Shown: positions 17,149 through 24,951 of the stretch, in pieces
Numbering within the stretch: the first letter of the stretch is position 1
Layout of the letters: each line of letters opens with the position of its first letter
Source: Streptosporangiaceae bacterium
GTDB lineage: Bacteria > Actinomycetota > Actinomycetes > Streptosporangiales > Streptosporangiaceae
DNA length: 64,000 bases
Reading direction: 5' to 3'
NCBI GenBank assembly: GCA_025934375.1
Contig: JAICYD010000003.1
Span: 1 to 64,000, forward strand
The notes under the pieces: model-generated
Told to the model about the DNA's origin: nothing
What the model saw: only the letters and a program-made list of their open reading frames with translations
Databases searched by the model: none
Position numbers and translations under genes: made by a program

Positions 17149-17390
17149 ACTGGCTCGGCGCCCGAGGAGGGGAAGAGGCCGTGAGCTGGGCGGGTGCAGG
17201 GCCCTGGGCCGGGCTGTTCTGGATCGGGCTGACCGGCGCCCTCGCGGTGCTGTACGCCTTGCCGACGATCATCGCCCTGCTGCGCCGGGCCGAGGGCATC
17301 GCGTTGGTGGTCATCTTGAACGTGGTGCCGGTCGCCTGGCCTGCTGCGCTGGTCGCCGCGTTGATGATGCCGCGCAGGGACGACCGGTAG
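17145..17390 (+). CDS. small membrane protein resembling phage superinfection immunity proteins
   Basis: 81 residues with two membrane segments (about 22-42 and 52-72) joined by a short basic loop. The segment LYALPTIIALLRR followed by ILNVVPVAWPAALVAAL resembles the Imm_superinfect family (T4 Imm-like), which blocks entry of further phage DNA. The GTG start is embedded in GTGA with the DUF2637 stop, so translation is coupled. In a transfer operon it could equally be an entry-exclusion or pore component. The family match is by eye only. Confidence 0.65.
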   Translation: MNWLGARGGEEAVSWAGAGPWAGLFWIGLTGALAVLYALPTIIALLRRAEGIALVVILNVVPVAWPAALVAALMMPRRDDR

Positions 17391-17513
17391 CGGCGAGCGC
17401 GTCAGCGCCCCGGCGGCCTCACCATTCTTAGGCCGCCGGGCGCTTGCCGTTGCGTGACCTGCGCCGGCTCGGTGCAGGCAGGCCCGGGTCCTTCGCGCAG
17501 GGGGCCTGGATCT

Positions 17514-17747
17514 TTACCGGTGCCGCCGGGTGTGGAAGAGCACCGCAAGCCGGTCGCGCTGCTCACTGGTCAGCGGGGGCGCGGCGGCCACCATCGCCGC
17601 GACGTAGGCCTCCAGGGCCGCCGCGGCGTCATCTTCGGCCGGGCGTGGGCCGCTGCAGCGTGGGGAGTCCTCGGCGGAGGTGCCTGGAGGCGGGGCAGGC
17701 CGGGCGCGGCGGGCTGCCGGCGGCTTGCGCGAGGCTGCTTCGCTCAT
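17514..17747 (-). CDS. small hypothetical protein
   Basis: 77 residues with a Pro/Ala-rich front and a helical end (LEAYVAAMVAAAPPLTSEQR, then DRLAVLF). A strong purine-rich ribosome site (GGGGAGCGGGA) directly precedes the ATG at 17747. Function is unknown. It is convergent with the transfer operon and divergent from the relaxase region. Confidence 0.6.
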   Translation of the reverse strand: MSEAASRKPPAARRARPAPPPGTSAEDSPRCSGPRPAEDDAAAALEAYVAAMVAAAPPLTSEQRDRLAVLFHTRRHR

Positions 17748-17781
17748 TCCCGCTCCCCTGCTCGTGACCTGACCTGATGCC

Positions 17782-17800
17782 CCGGATAACGCTTATCCGG
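17782..17800. repeat. inverted repeat, 8-bp arms
   Basis: CCGGATAA (17782-17789) and TTATCCGG (17793-17800) are separated by three bases, 35 bases upstream of the small minus-strand gene at 17747. It may be its operator or part of the transfer origin. Confidence 0.7.
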
Positions 17801-18099
17801 CCGCTCCAGTTCAAAGGAAACCACATTTTTTCCGGGCTACTGAAAATCGATTGAATCATAGGTCAGCTAGTTCAATCCGATACCTTTTCATGCATCACTG
17901 AACGCCACTATGAAAGCCGGGAAACGACTCATCCGCGTGAATCATGATTGACCTGCACGCGTCATCACCCGCCACCATCCAGCTTTGCCTCCGGCCGGAC
18001 TCGCAGGCCGACCGCCATGGCCGTATGTACTGGTCACAAGATGCTTACCGTTCCTTGACAGGCCGATGCGGCAGCCCGGTCGTACGGTCAGCTGCCGAA

Positions 18100-18129
18100 G
18101 CGGGCATAGGCCGCGCCGCCTATGCCCGC
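18100..18129. repeat. perfect 12-bp inverted repeat
   Basis: GCGGGCATAGGC (18100-18111) and GCCTATGCCCGC (18118-18129) flank a 6-base loop. The stable hairpin lies about 280 bases upstream of the relaxase start and is a candidate relaxase-recognition element. Confidence 0.85.
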
Positions 18130-18241
18130 GCCATTCCAGGCCGACCACCGGAAAGGGCAAAACGCCCGGGAAGCAAGATGTACATAACGTTCACTTACCA
18201 TTGGACCGGGCGCAGTCCACGGTACATACTGAAGGCAGCGG

Positions 18242-18281
18242 GCATGCGCCGGGCCTGGTGCCATTGATTACCGGCGCATGC
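18242..18281. repeat. perfect 11-bp inverted repeat
   Basis: GCATGCGCCGG (18242-18252) and CCGGCGCATGC (18271-18281) flank an 18-base spacer, about 130 bases upstream of the relaxase start. It could be an operator or part of oriT. Confidence 0.8.
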
Positions 18282-18412
18282 GCGCCGGGCTGGCGAAAGG
18301 GGTGGCTGATGAGCGGAACGCGCGGGCATTTCCGTGGCCCGGCCGCACAGCCGCTGATCCGAGCTCACTCGCACCGCTGGACCTCGCGGCCAGGCCGTCG
18401 GGGGCTGCCCTC

Positions 18413-19915
18413 GTGATCGGGAAGATCAGCGTGCCGCGCGGTGTGCGGTGCGAGCCGCTCATCCGCTACCTGTACGGTCCCGGGCGGCATGAGGAGCACA
18501 CCGACCCGCACATCGTCGCCGGGTGGCGGCACCCGGCCGAGCTGGAGCCGCCGCTGCGCGCTGACGGGTCGCGGGACTTCCGGCGGCTGTCCGGGCTGCT
18601 GAACCAGCCGCACGCCGCCCTGGGCAAGTGGGGTTTCCGCCGCCCGGTATGGCACACCGTGATGCGCGCGGCGCCACGCGACAAGATCCTGTCCGACGAT
18701 GAGTGGGCGCAGATCGCCGGCGACGTGATGAACCGCACCGGCCTGTCGCCCTACGGGCAAGAGGACGACGCGGTGCGGTGGATCGCGGTGCGGCACGGCG
18801 ATGACCACATTCACATCGTGGCGATGCTGGCCCGCCAGGACCGCCAGCGGGTCCGGCTGGACTTCGAGCGGCTCAGGGTCCGCAAGGCGTGCCTGGCCGC
18901 CGAGGAGCGCTACGGGCTTCAGTCCACCGCGCCCGGCGACCGCACCGCCGCCCGGCGCCCGTCCCGCGCCGAGGCCGAGAAGGCCGCCCGCCGCGGCCTG
19001 GACGAGGCCCCGCGCATCACGTTGCGCCGCCGCGTCACCACCGCCGCAGCGACCTCGGCCAGCAGCGCCGAGTTCTTCGCCCGCCTGCAAGCCGCCGGGG
19101 TGCTGGCCCGCCCCCGGCACAGCAGCCGCGACCCGGGCCAGGTCACCGGGTACGCGGTCGCGCTACCCGGCGACACCGCCCGCGACGGCAGCCCCGTCTG
19201 GTACGGCGGCGCCAAGCTCGCCCCGGACCTGTCCTGGCCCAAGCTCAGCCAGCGATGGCCCGGCACAGGCCACGCCCCGTCCCGGCGGCTCACCGCCGCG
19301 GAACGGGACGCCGCCTGGGGCCAGGCGGCCCGAGTCGCCGCCGAGGCCACGGGGCAGATCCGCGCCCTGGCCGCAACTGACCCGGCCGCTGCCGCCGACG
19401 CGGCCTGGGCCGCCTCCGACATGCTGCACGCTGCCGCTGCAATGCTGGGCAGCCGCGTTCTGCGCCAGGCCGCCGACTTCTACGACCGGGCCGCCCGCGC
19501 CCCCTACGGCCGCATCCCCGCCCCGACTCCGGCAGGCAACCAGCTGCGGCAGGCGGCCCGGCTACTCGGCGCGCTCGCCTACCTGACCCGCGACCCGGCC
19601 CTCACCCCGATCCTGCTCATCACCCGGCTCGCCGCGCTCGCCGAAGCCGTCGCCCACCTCCGCGACACTCAGCAGCGCGCCGCCCAGGCCGCCGCTGCCC
19701 GCGCCAGCGCCGGGCACCTGCACGCCGCCGCTCGGCTCGCCCCGGCACGGCCTCCGGCTCCCCGGCCGCAGACGACCGCGCGGCTCGCCGGGCTGTCCTT
19801 CCCTCATCCCGGACCAGGCCGTCAGCCCGCAGATGGGCTGGCCCGGCCGGGCCAGCCCATCACGCGCCCGCCACGTCGGCCATCGCCGCCTCGACGGCGT
19901 GGCCCGGCCCCCTAG
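18413..19915 (+). CDS. relaxase / mobilisation nuclease
   Basis: About 500 residues. The N-terminal 200 residues look like a relaxase: PLIRYLYGPGRHEEHTDPHI, and the HUH-type motif VRHGDDHIHIVAML, whose histidines would bind the metal at the active site. The C-terminal half is an Ala/Arg-rich helical region, ending in a Pro/Arg tail. Relaxases nick one strand at oriT and stay covalently attached during transfer. The GTG at 18413 (VIGKISVPRG) is the likely start, though the frame is open to 18278. It is the main mobility gene of the island. Confidence 0.85.
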   Translation: MIGKISVPRGVRCEPLIRYLYGPGRHEEHTDPHIVAGWRHPAELEPPLRADGSRDFRRLSGLLNQPHAALGKWGFRRPVWHTVMRAAPRDKILSDDEWAQIAGDVMNRTGLSPYGQEDDAVRWIAVRHGDDHIHIVAMLARQDRQRVRLDFERLRVRKACLAAEERYGLQSTAPGDRTAARRPSRAEAEKAARRGLDEAPRITLRRRVTTAAATSASSAEFFARLQAAGVLARPRHSSRDPGQVTGYAVALPGDTARDGSPVWYGGAKLAPDLSWPKLSQRWPGTGHAPSRRLTAAERDAAWGQAARVAAEATGQIRALAATDPAAAADAAWAASDMLHAAAAMLGSRVLRQAADFYDRAARAPYGRIPAPTPAGNQLRQAARLLGALAYLTRDPALTPILLITRLAALAEAVAHLRDTQQRAAQAAAARASAGHLHAAARLAPARPPAPRPQTTARLAGLSFPHPGPGRQPADGLARPGQPITRPPRRPSPPRRRGPAP

Positions 19916-20038
19916 CCCGCCACGACGATGCTCGCCTGGCCGGATTCGGGCACCGCGAGCTTGGTAAGCTCACGGCGCCACAGACAGGGTCGGGCCGCTG
20001 CCGCAGGCAGGTCAGCTACCGCGATCACGGGGGTTTCG

Positions 20039-20647
20039 GTGGGGCATGCGCATCTGGCGATCACGGTGGAACTGGTGCACGGCTCGCATGCCGACGACTT
20101 GTGGCCCCGGCCCGGCCGCGTCCTGATCGCCTCCCGCTCAGCGACCTTCGAACAGCTCGCCACCGCGATCGATGATGCCTTCGCCCGCTGGGACCGCAGC
20201 CACCTGCACGAGTTCACCCTCGCCGATGGCACGGTCATCAGCCCGCACCACTGGCGGGACAGCGAGGAACCAGACGGGTCACTCGACGGGTCCAGGACAA
20301 GGCTCGGCAGGCTACGGCTCGGCGAGCAGTTCGCCTACGTCTTCGACCTGGGCGACAACTGGCAGCACCTGTGCACCGTCGGGCCGAAGCTCGCGGACCC
20401 GGCGGAGACGCTCGGCATCGTCGCGGACAGGCCGCTGCCGTGCTGGGGGTGGGGTGACATCCCCGACCAGTACGGCCGCCGCTGGAGCGGCGACGACGGC
20501 AGCACCCCAATGCCGACAGCGCCGGACGGGACGCGCGATCTCCCGCCGGTCCTGCCGGGGTGGGGACCGCAGGACCCGCGCCCGCGGCAGGCCGCCCCGC
20601 CCTCCGGTGGGGTCAATAAGATCCGCTACCGCCACGTCATCACCTAA
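20039..20647 (+). CDS. plasmid pRiA4b ORF-3-like protein
   Basis: About 202 residues with the family pattern: an RRVLI-like first strand (RPGRVLIASRSATFEQLATA), IDDAFARWDRSHLHEF, then LGEQFAYVFDLGDNWQHLCTV and a C-terminal CWGWGDIPDQYGRRW. The family is common on plasmids and next to transposons; the biochemical role is unknown. I chose GTG at 20039 because a GGGGG lies just upstream and the fold begins soon after. The frame is open to 19928. Confidence 0.82.
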   Translation: MGHAHLAITVELVHGSHADDLWPRPGRVLIASRSATFEQLATAIDDAFARWDRSHLHEFTLADGTVISPHHWRDSEEPDGSLDGSRTRLGRLRLGEQFAYVFDLGDNWQHLCTVGPKLADPAETLGIVADRPLPCWGWGDIPDQYGRRWSGDDGSTPMPTAPDGTRDLPPVLPGWGPQDPRPRQAAPPSGGVNKIRYRHVIT

Positions 20648-20703
20648 CGTGGACGCGGCCCGCCCGACTCCCTGCCGACGGGGTGCGGTCATAGGATTGG
20701 CTG

Positions 20704-21183
20704 GTGATCCTGCGGTGCACGAAGAAGCTCCTGACAGTGATCCGGCCGCCGCAGCTCACCGATTGCACGCCGGACGGCGAGGACTGGTACGCCAACCTGC
20801 TGTGGCTGAGCGGCCGCAAGTGCCTGCTCCTCACCCACGCCGCGACGCTGTTCACCGTCTTCGAACCTGACGTGCAGGCCGCAGGACTGCATGACCCGGG
20901 GCGCCTGGTCACCGGGCTGATCACCCGGGAACTGCTGCGTGAGCAGCTGCCGGCGGACACGTTCGGCAGCCTGGACCCGGCCAGCGTCGTCATCGCCAAG
21001 ACCGCTGACCGCAGCGTCCTCGGCTGCATGAACGACATGGCATTCATGTGCGAGATAGCGGTTAACCGCTCCGGCGGCTTGGCGGCCACCGACATCGCAG
21101 ACCTCAACCAGGCGCTGCGACGCAACATCAACAGCACCCGGGACTACCAGCCGCCGATCGAACTGGCCGCCCAGCGTCTCTAG
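20704..21183 (+). CDS. DUF6933-type protein
   Basis: 159 residues beginning MILRCTKKLL, with DWYANLLWLSGRKCLLLTHA and LFTVFEPDV. These are the features I associate with DUF6933, a family of unknown function found on accessory DNA. The predicted fold is mixed alpha/beta with no membrane segment. GTG start at 20704. It follows the pRiA4b-type gene by 56 bases on the same strand. Confidence 0.75.
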   Translation: MILRCTKKLLTVIRPPQLTDCTPDGEDWYANLLWLSGRKCLLLTHAATLFTVFEPDVQAAGLHDPGRLVTGLITRELLREQLPADTFGSLDPASVVIAKTADRSVLGCMNDMAFMCEIAVNRSGGLAATDIADLNQALRRNINSTRDYQPPIELAAQRL

Positions 21184-21254
21184 ACGAAGCGGCACATGGC
21201 CAACACCACAGCTGGGTAATACCGGGCCCGGGCAACGACCGGAAAAGGGTTCCA

Positions 21255-21527
21255 ATGCGAACGATCTCTATCCAGGCTGACAAGCACCTAGACCAAGTTA
21301 TGGAGGAATGGTTGGCCCATCTCCTCCTAGCGATCCCGGTGGGGCCAGACGGCATCAAATTCGACGGCGACCTGTCCAACGGCACGATCGTCAACCACCG
21401 CGCCGAGGGTAACTGGACGGTGAGTTTCCGGCCGAGTCCCGGCGGCAGCCGGAGCCGCGTGTACTCCAACCCGTATGTTGTGGCGAGGGTCATCATCGCA
21501 CGCGAGCACGAGTCGGACGCCACCTGA
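21255..21527 (+). CDS. hypothetical protein, 90 aa
   Basis: No family recognised. It begins MRTISIQADKHLDQVMEEW and has a beta-rich end (NWTVSFRPSPGGSRSRVYSN). The ATG at 21255 is preceded by AAGGG at a good spacing. Third-position G/C is high but lower than in the neighbours. It is convergent with the BREX-linked nuclease. Confidence 0.55.
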   Translation: MRTISIQADKHLDQVMEEWLAHLLLAIPVGPDGIKFDGDLSNGTIVNHRAEGNWTVSFRPSPGGSRSRVYSNPYVVARVIIAREHESDAT

Positions 21528-21709
21528 CCCGTCCGGGATGCTGGCGCAGCAGTGAGGTAGGCGGAATTCAGGAGGCCGCAGAGGGATGCGTGGCCCGTCG
21601 GCGAGGGCGGTGCCCGGCCAACTACTCGAACCCGGAAAGTAGCCACCGCCGATACCACACCTTCGGGGGTTCAGTCCCGTGAAAATCCGGCGGTCTACAT
21701 GGGAGAGCT

Positions 21710-22789
21710 TCAGCCGTAGCTGCGCCTGCGGCGGTTCAACTCGCCAGGTTCGTAGTGGAGCTGGAAGGTCTGCAGGCTGTCGCCTTCCATGCGGTAGATG
21801 ACGATGTCCGAGAGGAACTGCTGCTTGACCGCCCGAGTGCGGCTGGCGCGATGCTCCTCGTGCTCGCTGATCCAGGACTCAAGGTGGTCGGGAAGGTTGA
21901 AGGTCAGCTGGTACCCTTCCTGCTGCTCGGCGGGTGATACTCGCCACTCGGAATGAGTGCCTTGGTCGGCCCGGCGCAACCGGACCCTATGATCCGGGCG
22001 CACGCTCGCGTAGTTCAGGAACCAGGTGACGTCACCGACGGCCAGCGGAAGAACGAAGGGGGCGGCAGGGAACCCCATCAGCAGCTCCGCCCGTGTGCGC
22101 TCTAGAAGCGCATCGGTCAGCCTGTTCAAGACAGGGCGTGCACTTTCGGCGAACCCGTATCCCTGGGGCGCCGGCAACTGGAAGGCATAGTCCAGTTCCC
22201 CGCGAACAGGCAGGGTACCCAGCTCGCTCCGAAGCTGTCCACGGATCCAGTTGACGGGAAATCCCTGTACTCGGTATCGCTCCTGTAGCTCATACAGATC
22301 GGAAGCTGTCGCTTCAATGACGTCAAGGAGCCAACTGAACGAGGCACCTGACAAGTCGACCAGGGAGATCTGCTGGGCGAGCGCGTAGTCCTGTGCATTC
22401 GCGGTGAAGCCCTTGGCGGAGAAGATCGCGTAGACGTACCGGAATCGTTTCCGTAGCCGCTGGCCTGGGCCGTGGACGAAGTTCTCGTTGATGTCGTGGA
22501 TGACGCCGTGGGCGTTGCGTACCACCGGGAGGTCGGTCTTCTGCCTAGTGAACTTCGCTTCCAGGAACAGCCTGATCGGGAGGGAGAACGCCGGCGTGAA
22601 CGCGAACTCGCCTAGGACGTCCGCCTGATGTTCGGCTCCACGTCCCTTCACGCACAGCCCATTGCCGCTGGGGACCAGCTCGTCCTCATCCTGGCGGTAG
22701 TCCACCAAGAGCCGGTAGCCGGAATTCCGCAAGAGCCAGGCAAGTGCCTCCTCAAGCAGGTATCCGCGTAGCTGAGCCGGAGTGCTCAT
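21710..22789 (-). CDS. PD-(D/E)XK nuclease-like protein coupled to BREX type 2
   Basis: 359 residues. The N-terminal 90 residues carry the restriction-endonuclease fold signature: Glu14 in a first helix (LLEEALAWLLRNSGYRLLV), Asp57 (HQADVLGEF) and E-x-K at 77-79 (LFLEAKF). The pattern resembles Mrr-type catalytic domains. The rest is a helical/beta region with no motif I know. Its ATG overlaps the brxHI stop (22786-22789), so it is the last gene of the BREX operon. No gene of this kind is among the six core BREX type 2 genes. It may be an accessory nuclease cutting unprotected or modified DNA; this is inference. Confidence 0.75.
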   Translation of the reverse strand: MSTPAQLRGYLLEEALAWLLRNSGYRLLVDYRQDEDELVPSGNGLCVKGRGAEHQADVLGEFAFTPAFSLPIRLFLEAKFTRQKTDLPVVRNAHGVIHDINENFVHGPGQRLRKRFRYVYAIFSAKGFTANAQDYALAQQISLVDLSGASFSWLLDVIEATASDLYELQERYRVQGFPVNWIRGQLRSELGTLPVRGELDYAFQLPAPQGYGFAESARPVLNRLTDALLERTRAELLMGFPAAPFVLPLAVGDVTWFLNYASVRPDHRVRLRRADQGTHSEWRVSPAEQQEGYQLTFNLPDHLESWISEHEEHRASRTRAVKQQFLSDIVIYRMEGDSLQTFQLHYEPGELNRRRRSYG

Positions 22790-24948
22790 GACTCGCCTCC
22801 TGATAGCCAGCGACAGGGTTCGACTAGCACCGATCTGGCGTGGTCCAGATCCGCCAGTCGCGTCGCCAGCGTCGCTACCGCTAGGGGCCGGGGCAGCGCT
22901 TCGGAGAACTTCAGCCCGGCCAGTGCCTTATCGTCGACTTCGGGCAGGCAAAGCTGCTGGGTCAGTTCCCTGGCCATCTCGCGCCAGGATGATGGCCGGA
23001 GGTCACCGCGGAGCCTGATGCTGAGATCGTCCACGCGCTGAGTTTCGTCGGCTAGCCCGCCGAGCGTGGCCTTCAGCGTCGCGTTCACCCGGTATCCCGC
23101 CCACGTCCACCAGCGCAGGTCCGAATCACTGCGGCTGATCACCGGGCCCCCGGACCAGACTCGCCCGATCCCGTCGCTGCGCAGCCCGGCCAGCGCCCCG
23201 GACGCCCGCTGCGTCAGCTCCACCGGGACGGACGCGCCGAGCAGGACATCTCGCATCGACCGGGCGAGCTCGTAGGACAGCCCGCCGACCCCGTCCGACA
23301 GCCACCGGGCGCGCCCGCCGCCGTCGGCGGGCTCGACGAAGCAGCGGCGCCGTTTCCAGTCTGTCCACGTGACTCGCCAGTTCCGCCCAGCGAGCAGGAG
23401 CAGCCGTGGCCCCTCGACCCGGTCTGACAGCAGGACCGGGTCGGTGCGGCCGATCTCGTCACGACCGTGCAGCACCGTGAACTCGGGCGGGGCGGTGAAC
23501 ACGGCCATCAGGCTCATGAAGTGCCGTCGCCCGTACCGCTGCTCGGCTTCCGGCCCGATGAACAGCATCCCGTTGTCCCGGTTGAGGTAGCCCTGGGCGA
23601 TGAGATGGGCCGCGATTGGCTGGGCGGAGACGGCCAGGGGCGGCAGGGTGAGCCATTCCTGCCAGGTGTTCTCGCCGACTTGCCCTTCTTGCAGGCATAG
23701 TGCGAGTAGCTGCTGGGCCACGATGTGCCGTGGTTCCGTGGGCGCCGCGACGGGCTCGACGAATCCCCTTGACCAGGCCAGTAGCAGTCCGGCCGTGACC
23801 AGCAGGTCATTCTCGCGCAGGGCCAGGAACAGGCAGCTCCGCCGGGTTCCGGGCCGTCGTCCGCTGCGGCCGATGCGCTGCAGGAACGCGGCGACTGCCG
23901 GTGGCGCGTTCACCTGGATGACCCGGTCCAGGTCGCCAACGTCCAGTCCGAGCTCCAAGGCGGAGGTGGACACGATCACGCAGTCGCGGCCCTCGGCGAA
24001 CGCCTGCTCGGCGCGTCGCCGCTCATCCAGCGACAGCGACGCGTGCACCAGGTGAGTGGTGACCCCGTGCTCGCGCAGCAGCGCGCCGAGTTGCTCCACC
24101 AGCCGCTTGGAGTCGCAGAAGACCAGCCGCTTCTCTCCCCGGTACAGCGCCGCGATCACCTTGGCCGCGTTCTCCGCCGACCCGACGTAGTCAACCTGGA
24201 CCTCCGCGTCCAGGACCGGCGCGACAGCCTTTTCCCCCGAACGACCCGTGGCGACTCCTGCGCCCTCACCTGCTGCCTCGGGCGCGACCACGGCTCCGGG
24301 CCGTGCCTGCGCTGCCGACCCTTGCAGCCACTGCAGCAGCTGGCCGGGGTTCCCGACTGTCGCGGACAGGCCGATGCGCTGGATGGGGTGGCCTGCGATC
24401 CGGGTGAGCCGTTCCAGGACGGCGAGCAGGTGCCACCCGCGGTCATCCCCGCCGAACGCGTGCACCTCATCCACGACGACGACCCGCAGCCCGGCGAACA
24501 GCCGGCGGTGGTCCACGGTCGGGCTGACGAGCATCGACTCCAGTGATTCCGGAGTGGTCAGCAGCAGGTCCGGCGGGCCGGTGAGGATCGCCTTCCTGGT
24601 GGCGCTCGTCGTATCGCCGTGCCAGAGCGCGACCCGGCGACCGAGCCATGCGGCGTAGCTCTCCAGCCGGGGGAGCAGGTTATTCAGCAGCGCCTTGAGC
24701 GGGCAGACGTACAGCACAGACAGGCCGTCCCAGCGCTGTTGCTCCATCGCGGTCAGCACCGGGAAGACGGCGGCTTCTGTCTTGCCCCCGGCAGTAGGCG
24801 CAAGCAGCAGCGCGTCGCTGCCGTCGAGAATGGGAGCGACGGCCTGGTCCTGGAGCGGCCGCAGGGATGTCCAGCCGAGGGTGTTGACGAGATGGTGGAC
24901 GATGACCGGGTGCAGCCGCCCCAGTCCTGAGCCAGCGGTCGTTGTCAC
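22786..24948 (-). CDS. brxHI: BREX type 2 helicase BrxHI (Lhr-like)
   Basis: 720-residue superfamily 2 helicase. Motifs in order: Walker A PTAGGKTE (51-58), DEVH box (160-163), SAT (195-197), SALELGLDVGDLDRVIQ and the arginine-finger motif QRIGRSGRRPG (about residue 360). A C-terminal Lhr-type region follows. BrxHI is one of the six BREX type 2 components; its exact role in stopping phage replication is not established. The start lies three bases after the brxD stop. Its stop overlaps the nuclease start. Confidence 0.9.
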   Translation of the reverse strand: MTTTAGSGLGRLHPVIVHHLVNTLGWTSLRPLQDQAVAPILDGSDALLLAPTAGGKTEAAVFPVLTAMEQQRWDGLSVLYVCPLKALLNNLLPRLESYAAWLGRRVALWHGDTTSATRKAILTGPPDLLLTTPESLESMLVSPTVDHRRLFAGLRVVVVDEVHAFGGDDRGWHLLAVLERLTRIAGHPIQRIGLSATVGNPGQLLQWLQGSAAQARPGAVVAPEAAGEGAGVATGRSGEKAVAPVLDAEVQVDYVGSAENAAKVIAALYRGEKRLVFCDSKRLVEQLGALLREHGVTTHLVHASLSLDERRRAEQAFAEGRDCVIVSTSALELGLDVGDLDRVIQVNAPPAVAAFLQRIGRSGRRPGTRRSCLFLALRENDLLVTAGLLLAWSRGFVEPVAAPTEPRHIVAQQLLALCLQEGQVGENTWQEWLTLPPLAVSAQPIAAHLIAQGYLNRDNGMLFIGPEAEQRYGRRHFMSLMAVFTAPPEFTVLHGRDEIGRTDPVLLSDRVEGPRLLLLAGRNWRVTWTDWKRRRCFVEPADGGGRARWLSDGVGGLSYELARSMRDVLLGASVPVELTQRASGALAGLRSDGIGRVWSGGPVISRSDSDLRWWTWAGYRVNATLKATLGGLADETQRVDDLSIRLRGDLRPSSWREMARELTQQLCLPEVDDKALAGLKFSEALPRPLAVATLATRLADLDHARSVLVEPCRWLSGGES

Positions 24949-24951
24949 GGT

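Larger units (their letters stand above)
17748..18412. other. candidate oriT/regulatory region upstream of relaxase
   Basis: No gene is supported across these 665 bases. The first 190 bases are AT-rich for this genome. The region holds several inverted repeats: 17782-17800, 17849-17877 (7-bp arms), 18100-18129 and 18242-18281. Clustering of dyads in an AT-rich stretch immediately before a relaxase gene is the usual setting of an origin of transfer. The nick site cannot be placed. Confidence 0.45.
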
